Source: CAYGXH01 sp964354485 (GTDB lineage: Bacteria > Bacteroidota > Ignavibacteria > UBA10030 > SZUA-254). Taken from it: a stretch of 16,224 nt of DNA. Location of the stretch: contig CAYGZY010000178.1 in assembly GCA_964354485.1 (NCBI GenBank), positions 1-16,224 on the forward strand, in the 5' to 3' direction. Under the pieces are notes generated by a model. The model saw only the letters and a program-made list of their open reading frames with translations. It did no database searches and was not told where the DNA came from. The translations under genes and the position numbers were made by a program. Shown piece by piece: positions 1 through 5,868 of this stretch; within the stretch, counting starts at the first letter, position 1; each line of letters starts with the position of its first letter.

Positions 1-105
1 ATGGCTAATAGTATTGTCGGTTAAACGAGACCCGCTTGTTGCAGTAACTCGCTCAAACGAACTGATCAGATAATTCGAATAAAAATCAAGCAGTTGCTTA
101 TTCAT
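1..105 (-). CDS. IS transposase, N-terminal fragment (runs off left edge)
   Basis: Reading the minus strand from the ATG at 105-103 to the window edge gives 35 uninterrupted codons beginning MNKQLLDFYSNYLISSF and continuing through ERVTATSGSRLTDNTISH. This opening (N-x-Q-L-L-D-F-Y-x-x-Y-L-x-S-S-F, then TATG/SxSRL and ISH) matches the start of a widespread DDE transposase group usually placed near IS4/IS701; I recognise it from memory and could not search. The DDE catalytic residues lie outside the window, so completeness and activity cannot be judged. It is transcribed away from the sigma-factor remnant, as expected if the element inserted into, or recombined with, that gene. Confidence 0.65.
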   Translation of the reverse strand, partial: MNKQLLDFYSNYLISSFERVTATSGSRLTDNTISH

Positions 106-208
106 AGTAACCTTAAAATAATAGAAAGATCAAAGATCACCTATGATTCATCCAAGTATACGTATTTTTTAATTCAACTTAAATATGTACCTTTTGCGTA
201 ACATCAGT
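1..208 (-). mobile_element. Insertion sequence, one end (partial)
   Basis: This stretch holds the transposase start plus about 100 bp of AT-rich leader. Its inner border is placed near 192-210, where sequence in frame with sigma region 4 begins. On the minus strand the border reads TGATGTTACGCAAAAG, a plausible terminal inverted repeat, but the matching end lies outside the window and no target duplication can be checked. The border is therefore approximate. The position explains why the sigma gene has no N-terminal half. Confidence 0.45.
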
Positions 209-210
209 TA

Positions 211-402
211 ATAATCCAAAATAGTATCAACTCGCTTCCCCGGCAACAGCGGATCGCAATTATTCTCCACCGTTATGAAGGACTTACCTATCAGGAAATT
301 GCCAATGTGATGCAATGTTCCGTTGCATCGGTCGAATCCCGCATTTTTCGGGCAAAACAACATCTTTACCACAAGTTACGTCCTTATCTAAAGCACTTAT
401 GA
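211..402 (+). pseudogene. ECF sigma factor, C-terminal remnant (region 4)
   Basis: The frame ending with TGA at 400-402 encodes a sigma-70 region 4: INSLPRQQRIAIILHRYEGL, then TYQEIANVMQCSVASVESRI and FRAKQHLYHKL. The LP-x-x-QR, Y-x-G-L-x-Y-x-E-I-A and SVESRIFRAK helix-turn-helix signatures of ECF sigma factors are all present. Region 2, which binds the -10 element and core polymerase, is missing: the frame is closed by TAA at 199-201 and the DNA to the left belongs to an IS. The product cannot act as a sigma factor. It sits 50 bp before the anti-sigma gene, the usual sigma/anti-sigma order, so the truncated gene was most likely the partner of the protein at 453. Confidence 0.8.
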
Positions 403-452
403 CCGCAAGTATTTATGGAAAGGCATGTCTAATATATGAAAGGTGAAATTGG

Positions 453-941
453 ATGATTCATAAGACCATACAGAAAAAATTAATACTCTATCTCGATGGG
501 AATTTGCCAGAGCGTGAGACAGCTATAGTGAAGGAACATCTTTCCAAATGCCAATCATGCCAGAAAGAGATTAAGGTACTATCATCAATCTGGAATAATG
601 AAAATGCACTTGAAAGAATTACACCTTCAGACTATCTATGGACTAAACTCGAAGCTCGGTTAAATGAAATCAACGATGCCGATCACCATTCCCTGATTGA
701 TAAACTCATTCTCGTTGCTCGTTTATCTATAATGGCGGCACTGGTAGTTGTTGCGATCTTCGTCGGCAGCTACATAGGTAATGTTTCAAATGACGTGATA
801 AAGTACGACCTGAAAAGCACTCCTGGAGAATATTTTTGGAACACATACAATTTAGATTCCTTCGAACCTATTCCTACGGAATCTATCGGTAAGGCATTCA
901 CCCTCGCGTCGAACGATGAAGAAAATGAGGCGCAGCGATGA
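453..941 (+). CDS. Anti-sigma factor, zf-HC2 type, single membrane span
   Basis: A 162-residue protein with the N-terminal zinc-finger anti-sigma fold: H29-x3-C33-x2-C36 in EHLSKCQSCQ, preceded by the typical LYLDGNLPERE segment. One hydrophobic span lies at about residues 85-108 (LILVARLSIMAALVVVAIFV). The remaining ~50 residues would face the periplasm. Such proteins bind and silence a partner ECF sigma factor at the inner membrane until a periplasmic signal releases it. Here the cognate sigma gene just upstream is truncated, so the protein may be orphaned. A ribosome site (AAAGGTGA) precedes the ATG. Its stop overlaps the next start by 4 bp (ATGA), which implies translational coupling with the sensor gene. 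Confidence 0.8.
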   Translation: MIHKTIQKKLILYLDGNLPERETAIVKEHLSKCQSCQKEIKVLSSIWNNENALERITPSDYLWTKLEARLNEINDADHHSLIDKLILVARLSIMAALVVVAIFVGSYIGNVSNDVIKYDLKSTPGEYFWNTYNLDSFEPIPTESIGKAFTLASNDEENEAQR

Positions 942-1450
942 AAAGGAAATGGTTGGTGCTTGGTCTTATCCTTATCACTATAATTAATCTTTCAGCGCTT
1001 GGTACATTAATGTATAACCGCTGGGGTCTTGAGAGTAAGAACGTTTCATTGAATGATACAGTTAGCCATGGTTGTTATATGAAACGTCATCTCAATATAT
1101 CTGATGAACAGGTTTTAAATCTTGATTCATCGGAAAAAATATATCGTCCGAAGATCGAATCGATGTCTCGTCAGATTAAAGAAAAAAGAAGCAAATTAGT
1201 AACGGAACTACTCAAGGATACATCTGATTCTACTCAAATCGAACATATTTTATATGAAATCGATTCTCTTCAGGCTCTCATTCAGAGAGATGCTGTAAAT
1301 CGTCTTATAAAGGAGAAAAATATTCTAACACCAGAACAGCGGAGTGGATATTTTTCACTGGTTCTCGGAAAATTATGTTATGAAGTAGATAGTTTGACGC
1401 ATACTCAATGTCAACAACAATCAAATAACCAATCAAAGGAGATAAAGTAA
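938..1450 (+). CDS. Periplasmic heavy-metal sensor (CnrX/Spy-like)
   Basis: A 170-residue protein with an N-terminal signal-anchor (about residues 4-25) and a charged helical periplasmic domain. The domain shows the pattern of the CnrX/ZraP/CpxP/Spy group: an early LNISDEQV segment, long heptad-like helices (residues ~70-128), then ILTPEQRSGYF, the L-TPEQR-x-x-F signature. Potential metal ligands include H44, C46 and H51 just before the first helix and C147 near the end. In Cnr-type systems this protein senses Co/Ni or related metals and controls the anti-sigma/sigma pair. The gene overlaps the anti-sigma gene by 4 bp, which supports that role. The metal specificity cannot be read from the sequence. 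Confidence 0.72.
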   Translation: MKRKWLVLGLILITIINLSALGTLMYNRWGLESKNVSLNDTVSHGCYMKRHLNISDEQVLNLDSSEKIYRPKIESMSRQIKEKRSKLVTELLKDTSDSTQIEHILYEIDSLQALIQRDAVNRLIKEKNILTPEQRSGYFSLVLGKLCYEVDSLTHTQCQQQSNNQSKEIK

Positions 1451-1451
1451 A

Positions 1452-1784
1452 ATGAAGCGAGTCGTTGTAACAGTACTAACGATGGTAATAGCGATTCTGC
1501 TGTTATCAGTATCATTATATGCCGGGGATGAGAAATCTGTGAAGATGGAAACTCCTAAAAATCCCCAGGTACAAACGCAGAAATCCTGTCAGGATAAACA
1601 TGCTCAAGGTGTTTGCGCAGGACACGATTCAGTGAAATGCACGCTTGAAAAAGGTTCGACTGCGTGTAAAGACAAGCACGCAAAAGGTGAATGCAAGGAT
1701 CATGATCCTGGAAAATGTCAGCCAGATAATTGTTCGGCAGAATGCAAAGAGAAATGTACGGGTCAAGATAAACCGCCCAAGTAA
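1452..1784 (+). CDS. Secreted Cys/His-rich protein with duplicated metal-binding motif
   Basis: A 110-residue protein with a clear signal peptide (residues 1-24, cleavage likely after LYA). The mature part is almost entirely Cys, His and charged residues. Two units have identical spacing, C-x3-H-x4-C-x2-H-x4-C: C46-H50-C55-H58-C63 and C72-H76-C81-H84-C89, both of the form C-x-D-K-H-A-x-G-x-C. A third block, C94-x3-C98-x3-C102, follows. I do not recognise the family. The spacing and high Cys/His content point to binding of soft or borderline metals in the periplasm. The start is 1 bp after the sensor stop, with a good ribosome site (AAAGGAG), so it is the third gene of the sensor operon. The Cys residues might instead form disulfides. 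Confidence 0.75.
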   Translation: MKRVVVTVLTMVIAILLLSVSLYAGDEKSVKMETPKNPQVQTQKSCQDKHAQGVCAGHDSVKCTLEKGSTACKDKHAKGECKDHDPGKCQPDNCSAECKEKCTGQDKPPK

Positions 1785-1801
1785 GACGAAAACAGCAATG
1801 A

Positions 1802-1827
1802 GCGGCGCATGTCTATTCGTGCGCCGC
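1802..1827 (+). terminator. GC-rich hairpin after the metal-sensor operon
   Basis: Perfect 8-bp arms GCGGCGCA (1802-1809) and TGCGCCGC (1820-1827) enclose a 10-nt loop, 17 bp after the stop of the Cys/His-rich gene. No T-run follows, so it is not a classic Rho-independent terminator. It may still end the transcript or stabilise its 3' end. Confidence 0.45.
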
Positions 1828-1916
1828 ATGCTGTCCAATAGGGAGAAATCTTGTAATCTTTCCCAAATCATTTTTCCTCTGAAATAATCGATATTCGCCA
1901 TAAATAATATTTCTAC

Positions 1917-1945
1917 TTGAACATTATTCCATCATTTATTATATT
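1917..1945 (+). promoter_or_regulatory. Predicted arsR promoter
   Basis: TTGAAC at 1917-1922 and TATATT at 1940-1945 are separated by exactly 17 bp, a good sigma-70-like match, 22 bp before the arsR ATG. The -10 box overlaps the palindrome at 1943-1962, the right arrangement for repression by ArsR. If the host uses the Bacteroidota-type -33/-7 promoter, this assignment would need revision. Confidence 0.5.
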
Positions 1946-1962
1946 TCGTTAGTTAACGAAAT
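1943..1962 (+). promoter_or_regulatory. ArsR operator 1 (perfect palindrome)
   Basis: Perfect 8-bp arms ATTTCGTT and AACGAAAT with AGTT between them, ending 5 bp before the arsR ATG. ArsR-family dimers bind such short palindromes at their own promoters. The same 18-bp core recurs with two changes before the next gene (2337-2354), which makes chance unlikely. Confidence 0.7.
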
Positions 1963-1967
1963 GACAT

Positions 1968-2318
1968 ATGGCTACATATCGTGAAATAGCAAAAATTTAT
2001 AAATCTCTGTCCGATCCAAACAGACTTCGTATTCTCAATCTCCTTCGTCAGAGAAAACTTTGTGTGTGTGAAATAACAGAAATTCTAAATCTTGCCACCT
2101 CTACGGTTTCAAAGCATCTCAGCATCCTGCAAAATGTCGGTTTCATAGAACAAGAGAAAGACGGCAAGTGGGTAAATTATTATATCAATCCGCGTGCCTC
2201 CGATTCGAAAATGACTGCTTTTGTTTCGGCTATACAATTTTGGATTGAAACTGAACAAGCGAAAGAAGACGAGCAAAAAGTGAAGACGGTAGATCGGGAG
2301 AAAATTTGCTCCAGATAA
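1968..2318 (+). CDS. arsR: ArsR-family metalloid-responsive repressor
   Basis: A 116-residue winged helix-turn-helix protein with the standard ArsR/SmtB layout: LSDPNRLRILNLL, the metal-site helix RKLCVCEI, the recognition helix ATSTVSKHLSILQNVGFIEQ, then the wing KDGKWVNYYI. C32 and C34 form the C-V-C pair that binds As(III)/Sb(III) in the classic arsenic sensor subgroup; C114 near the end could be a third thiol. Family knowledge: the dimer represses the operon and releases DNA when it binds arsenite. The ATG at 1968 has only a weak ribosome site. It opens the arsenic cluster, with a matching operator in front of itself and of the next gene. Confidence 0.92.
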   Translation: MATYREIAKIYKSLSDPNRLRILNLLRQRKLCVCEITEILNLATSTVSKHLSILQNVGFIEQEKDGKWVNYYINPRASDSKMTAFVSAIQFWIETEQAKEDEQKVKTVDREKICSR

Positions 2319-2336
2319 TATTTTTTTACCTCATCA

Positions 2337-2354
2337 TTTCGATAGATAACGAAA
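2337..2354 (+). promoter_or_regulatory. ArsR operator 2, before the permease gene
   Basis: TTTCGATAGATAACGAAA differs at only two of 18 positions from the core of operator 1 (TTTCGTTAGTTAACGAAA, 1944-1961). It lies in the 53-bp gap between arsR and the permease, ending 17 bp before the permease ATG. It is probably a second ArsR site that controls the downstream genes separately from arsR. Confidence 0.65.
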
Positions 2355-2371
2355 CAAAGAAAGATTTCTAA

Positions 2372-3673
2372 ATGAATTGGAAAGAAGAATACAAAAACTT
2401 GTTATGGATTATAGGCGGCTTTATTGTCTTCTATTATCTCCCAGTAGGCAATCCTGTGTTTCAGAATGCCATTAATGAATCTCTTGCACTTCTCAAATGG
2501 TACGCCCAAGAGCATGTGCTGCTCTGTTTGGTGCCCGCGTTTTTCATAGCCGGTGTGATCTCTGTATTTATCAGTCAGGCAGCAGTGATCAGGTACCTCG
2601 GAGCCCGGGCGAAAAAGTGGCTGGCATACTTAGTGGCTGCAGTCTCAGGAACAATACTCGCCGTGTGTTCATGCACGGTTCTGCCGATGTTTTCCGGAAT
2701 ACATAAGAGAGGAGCAGGACTTGGTCCTGCAATTGCATTCCTATATTCTGGCCCTGCTATCAACATCCTGGCGATTATTCTGACCGCAAGGATTCTCGGA
2801 CTTGAAATGGGAGTAGCACGAACTGTTGGCGCGGTTTTTTTCAGCGTCATCATCGGTTTGATAATGGCGTTCATTTATAGAAAAGAAGAGCGAGCAAAAG
2901 AAGAGGCACAGCTTACACTTCCGGAAGTGGAAGAAAAACGCCCGTTATGGCAAACGGCTACACATTTCTTTATTCTTGTTGCGATTCTCGTATTTGCCAA
3001 CTGGGGTAAGCTAGACACTACTGATAGTTTCTGGTATACCATCTTTGCAAATAAATGGTATATCACAGCTTTGTTTAGCATTGGATTTGCACTCTCCCTC
3101 ACATTTATCCTCAAAATAAATAAGGTCCAGGTAGTTCTTGCTACAATGGCGGTTATTATTGCGTCGGTAATTTGGGGTTCAAATCCAATGATACCATTTG
3201 TTGTTGCGGTCGTTGCCACAACTATTATTCTTTCTTTCGATAAAGGGGAAGGAGAGGAGTGGCTGCATTCAACATGGTCGTTTGCTAAACAGATTTTACC
3301 TCTACTTGCCGGTGGTGTACTTTTGGCAGGATTTCTTTTGGGTGGGCCTGAAACCAAGCAGGGGATAATTCCAAACGAATGGATTGCATCGCTCGTTGGA
3401 GGTAACGGTCTATTTGCAAACTTCTTCGCTTCAATTGTTGGCGCGTTTATGTACTTCGCAACGCTGACAGAAGTCCCTATTGTGCAAGGACTTATCAACA
3501 GCGGTATGGGGAAAGGTCCTGCTCTTGCTCTATTATTAGCAGGTCCGGCGTTATCACTGCCAAGTATGCTTGTCATCAGAAGCGTTATCGGCACACAAAA
3601 AACGGTCGTGTACGTTTCACTTGTTGTTGTCATGGCAACAATAAGCGGAATGATTTTTGGAACTTTTTATTAG
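2372..3673 (+). CDS. Permease of the ArsP / DUF318 family
   Basis: A 433-residue polytopic membrane protein, about 10 or more hydrophobic spans in two halves joined by a charged loop (residues ~169-192). The first half carries the family core AVCSCTVLPMFSGIHKRGAG followed by LGPAIAFLYSGPAINILAI, and the second a related GMGKGPALALLLAGPALSLPS, so both show the G-P-A-x-x-x-L-x-x-GPA repeat. ArsP proteins export trivalent organoarsenicals such as methylarsenite; the C-S-C pair is typical. Location after arsR with its own ArsR-type operator supports an arsenic role. Other branches of this family are linked to other metals, so the substrate is inferred from context. No methyltransferase (ArsM) gene lies in the window. 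Confidence 0.82.
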   Translation: MNWKEEYKNLLWIIGGFIVFYYLPVGNPVFQNAINESLALLKWYAQEHVLLCLVPAFFIAGVISVFISQAAVIRYLGARAKKWLAYLVAAVSGTILAVCSCTVLPMFSGIHKRGAGLGPAIAFLYSGPAINILAIILTARILGLEMGVARTVGAVFFSVIIGLIMAFIYRKEERAKEEAQLTLPEVEEKRPLWQTATHFFILVAILVFANWGKLDTTDSFWYTIFANKWYITALFSIGFALSLTFILKINKVQVVLATMAVIIASVIWGSNPMIPFVVAVVATTIILSFDKGEGEEWLHSTWSFAKQILPLLAGGVLLAGFLLGGPETKQGIIPNEWIASLVGGNGLFANFFASIVGAFMYFATLTEVPIVQGLINSGMGKGPALALLLAGPALSLPSMLVIRSVIGTQKTVVYVSLVVVMATISGMIFGTFY

Positions 3674-3728
3674 TATTCATTGTACTAGTCATGATCAATT
3701 TTAATAAATTCAAAAAAGGAGTTACAAA

Positions 3729-3974
3729 ATGCTTGATATAAAAGTACTGGGCCCCGGCTGTGCAAATTGCCAAAAAGTGGAATCACTTGTTCGGGAAGTA
3801 ATGGCAGAGCATAAACTTAAAGGTAATATAGAAAAAGTAATTGACAGGAATCGTTATGTAGATTATGGTTTAATGATGACTCCTGGTTTATGGGTAAATG
3901 GAAAGCTTGTAAGCAGCGGGAAAATTCCGTCAAAAAGCTCCGTCGAGCACTGGTTGCTTGAAGCAGCAAAGTAA
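3729..3974 (+). CDS. Small thioredoxin-like protein (TM0996/MTH895 type), copy 1
   Basis: An 81-residue cytoplasmic thioredoxin-fold protein without a signal peptide. It opens with LDIKVLGPGC and has the redox motif C11-A-N-C14 at the start of helix 1, and MMTPGLWVNGK with the cis-proline loop (P52). The family members are dithiol oxidoreductases of archaea and bacteria, also annotated redox-active disulfide protein 2. A strong ribosome site (AAAGGAG) precedes the ATG. The gene follows the permease and starts a run of thiol-redox genes. Probable role: reducing ArsC, passing electrons to the CcdA-like protein, or keeping permease thiols reduced. Which of these applies is not visible. Confidence 0.85.
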   Translation: MLDIKVLGPGCANCQKVESLVREVMAEHKLKGNIEKVIDRNRYVDYGLMMTPGLWVNGKLVSSGKIPSKSSVEHWLLEAAK

Positions 3975-3995
3975 AATTTTAACACGGAGTAATTG

Positions 3996-4238
3996 ATGAA
4001 AGTACAAATTCTCGGTATCGGATGCACAAAGTGCAAAACACTTGAACAGAAAATTCGTCTATTGAACGATAAATACACGCTGAATCTTGAAATTGAAAAA
4101 GTAACCGAATTGCAGGAAATCATGAAATATGGAATTATGATGACTCCCGGCTTGGTAATCGATGGCGTTTTAAAAAGTGCCGGCTCTATCCCGAAAGATG
4201 ATCAACTGCTTGAATGGATTAAAGGAAAACAATCATGA
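3996..4238 (+). CDS. Small thioredoxin-like protein (TM0996/MTH895 type), copy 2
   Basis: An 80-residue paralogue of the preceding gene, with CTKC as the redox motif (C10, C13) in LGIGCTKCKTLEQK and the cis-proline loop in YGIMMTPGLVIDG. The ATG at 3996 is preferred over the adjacent in-frame TTG at 3993 because GGAG at 3986-3989 is then 6 nt away, a normal distance. The two copies are clearly diverged, so this is not a recent duplication. Its stop overlaps the next gene by 4 bp (ATGA), tying a cytoplasmic redox protein to an exported one. Confidence 0.85.
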   Translation: MKVQILGIGCTKCKTLEQKIRLLNDKYTLNLEIEKVTELQEIMKYGIMMTPGLVIDGVLKSAGSIPKDDQLLEWIKGKQS

Positions 4239-4672
4239 AAAAACAAATATTTTTGTTACTGATTACTGGCATCATTTTCAGTATGGTTGCATTTGGACAA
4301 TCAAAGAAGCCCCAACCTCAAACTAAACAGAGTCCCCCTGCGAAGGATACGAGCTCAATCGTATCCCAGCCTCTTGTCACATTTATTGAACTCGGTTCAG
4401 TTAATTGCATCCCATGCAAGGCTATGCAACCAGTGATGAAGGCAATTGAAGAAAAATATGGTTCCCAGGTCAAGATAGTCTTCTATGATGTATGGAAAAA
4501 AGAGCAGGCGCATTATGCGCAGGAATATAAAATCCGTTTAATACCGACGCAGGTGTTTCTCGATTCCCAAGGGAAAGAACTTATGCGTCATGAGGGATTC
4601 TTTCCGGAAAAAGAGATAGATACCTTTCTGCAATCGAAAGGATTGAAGCCAAAGACTGCCGAAAAAGGCTAG
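4235..4672 (+). CDS. Exported thioredoxin-family protein
   Basis: A 145-residue protein with a signal peptide (residues 1-21, ending AFGQ), a Pro/Gln/Lys-rich linker (22-45), then a thioredoxin domain. The redox motif is C58-I-P-C61 in GSVNCIPCKAMQP, and the cis-proline is P104 in RLIPTQVF. It should act as a periplasmic thiol-disulfide oxidoreductase, tethered or free. It overlaps the upstream small thioredoxin by 4 bp and is followed 3 bp later by the CcdA-like gene, the arrangement in which the membrane protein would keep this thioredoxin reduced. The periplasmic target is unknown; an arsenic-related partner is inferred only from context. Confidence 0.85.
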   Translation: MKKQIFLLLITGIIFSMVAFGQSKKPQPQTKQSPPAKDTSSIVSQPLVTFIELGSVNCIPCKAMQPVMKAIEEKYGSQVKIVFYDVWKKEQAHYAQEYKIRLIPTQVFLDSQGKELMRHEGFFPEKEIDTFLQSKGLKPKTAEKG

Positions 4673-4675
4673 TGC

Positions 4676-5374
4676 ATGGAATCTCTTTTTACCACATTAA
4701 CGGAAGCGCTCTATAGCAGTTACTCGCTTGCACTCCTTGCTTCATTTGTTTGGGGTATATTGAGCATTTTGCTGAGCCCGTGCCATCTTTCGAGTATTCC
4801 GCTTATCATCGGATTTCTCGCTGTGCAGGGTGAGAAAAAGATATCGCGAAGTATACTTCTTGCCTTTATATTTGCTATAGGCATTCTTTTGACTATCGCG
4901 GTCATTGGAATCATTACAGCAAGCTTAGGCAGAATCATGGGTGATGTTGGTCCGTATGGCAAATATGCCGTGGTGATCATATTTATTGTCGTCGGTTTAT
5001 ATCTCATGGATATCATCCAACTGCCCGACACAGGAGTGAAGCTGCAGCCATTTGGTATAAAGTCTGTTTTTTTATCGGCATTCAGCTTGGGTTTGATCTT
5101 CGGAATTGCACTCGGTCCTTGCACGTTTGCATACATGGCGCCGGTTCTTGGGATTGTGTTTCAAATGTCAAGTACAAATATAGCCGGAGCAGGAGCACTG
5201 CTTCTATCATTCGGATTAGGACATTGCGGTGTCATTGTAGCGGCGGGCGGACTCGCATCCCGGATACAGGTATATCTTAATTGGACGAACCGATCAAAAG
5301 CGGTTCTCTGGACGAAGCGTATCGCAGGATTTCTTGTAATACTCGGCGGTATCTATACACTTTTTACATCATAA
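4676..5374 (+). CDS. CcdA/DsbD-like transmembrane thiol transporter
   Basis: A 232-residue inner-membrane protein with six predicted spans. It carries one conserved cysteine in each half: C36 in LLSPCHLSS and C149 in IALGPCTFAYMAPV. These are the SPC and GPC sites of the CcdA/DsbD-beta superfamily, which carry electrons from cytoplasmic thioredoxin to periplasmic thiol proteins. C184 (GLGHCG) is an extra cysteine. The gene lies 3 bp after the exported thioredoxin, its likely electron acceptor, and just after two cytoplasmic CxxC proteins, its likely donors. Cytochrome c maturation genes are absent nearby, so a role in the arsenic cluster is more likely than haem attachment. Confidence 0.85.
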   Translation: MESLFTTLTEALYSSYSLALLASFVWGILSILLSPCHLSSIPLIIGFLAVQGEKKISRSILLAFIFAIGILLTIAVIGIITASLGRIMGDVGPYGKYAVVIIFIVVGLYLMDIIQLPDTGVKLQPFGIKSVFLSAFSLGLIFGIALGPCTFAYMAPVLGIVFQMSSTNIAGAGALLLSFGLGHCGVIVAAGGLASRIQVYLNWTNRSKAVLWTKRIAGFLVILGGIYTLFTS

Positions 5375-5390
5375 GATAAAGGCACGGATA

Positions 5391-5705
5391 ATGGAACAGG
5401 GATCACCAACCCCAATGGATTTACTAAAACAAATCGCACCTGAATTTGCTCAAAATCAGTTTGACCAACGTGCATTGCTCTTTGAGTCGCCAAAGTATCA
5501 GGCGGTGCCGTTGAAATATAAACTGCTCGCCGGAATCAGCGTTGCAGCTGCACTTGGCTCTGTTACCTGTACGGAAATGTGGACCAAAATGGCGCTTCAA
5601 AAAGGAGTTACTTCGGCTGAAATCAGCGAAGCCATCCTCGTCGCACGATATATGAAAATGGCAACTGTGAACGATACAGCATCGTCTTCGCTCGAAATGC
5701 TTTAA
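5391..5705 (+). CDS. Carboxymuconolactone decarboxylase / AhpD-like protein
   Basis: A 104-residue all-alpha protein resembling the CMD/AhpD domain, with KYKLLAGISVAAALGS, then TCTEMW and ALQKGVTSAEISEAILVARY. In active AhpD-like peroxidases the motif is C-x2-C-x3-H. Aligned here on the GVTSAEI anchor, these positions are S57, C60 and W64: only the second cysteine is kept. The protein therefore probably lacks classic AhpD disulfide chemistry and may act through one thiol or structurally. It begins 16 bp after the CcdA-like gene and is likely co-transcribed. CMD-domain proteins do occur in arsenic clusters; the job of this one is unknown. Confidence 0.7.
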   Translation: MEQGSPTPMDLLKQIAPEFAQNQFDQRALLFESPKYQAVPLKYKLLAGISVAAALGSVTCTEMWTKMALQKGVTSAEISEAILVARYMKMATVNDTASSSLEML

Positions 5706-5721
5706 AGAAGGAATCAATCTA

Positions 5722-5862
5722 ATGGATTCTCCGTCTTCAAGCGATGATGCTGATTCTCGTCGATCCGCTTTAATAACAGTTGAGGAACCTGCCGGACTTC
5801 ATGAGAAATTCATCATATCGATGTTTCTTAATGTTAATATGCCTTCATGCATCCCAGGCTAA
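5722..5862 (+). CDS. Possible 46-residue ORF or gene remnant
   Basis: An ATG with a fair ribosome site (AGAAGGAA) opens 46 codons: MDSPSSSDDADSRRSALITV, then EEPAGLHEKF and MFLNVNMPSCIPG. I recognise no family. The acidic-serine start and abrupt end look more like a fragment than a folded protein. It fills the 163-bp gap between the CMD gene and arsC, where composition shifts to more AT-rich, so it may mark the junction of two cluster modules. It could be non-coding. Confidence 0.25.
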   Translation: MDSPSSSDDADSRRSALITVEEPAGLHEKFIISMFLNVNMPSCIPG

Positions 5863-5868
5863 ATAAAT

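Noticed and set aside
1645..1887. 80-codon + strand ORF overlapping the Cys/His-rich gene in another frame
   Set aside because: It is Lys/Arg-rich shadow coding; the C-H-C-H-C repeat in the 1452 frame is clearly the real reading.
2875..3633. 252-codon minus-strand ORF inside the permease gene
   Set aside because: It is antisense to a strongly recognised membrane protein; its translation is Ser/Thr/Ile-rich without domains, the usual shadow of hydrophobic coding sequence.
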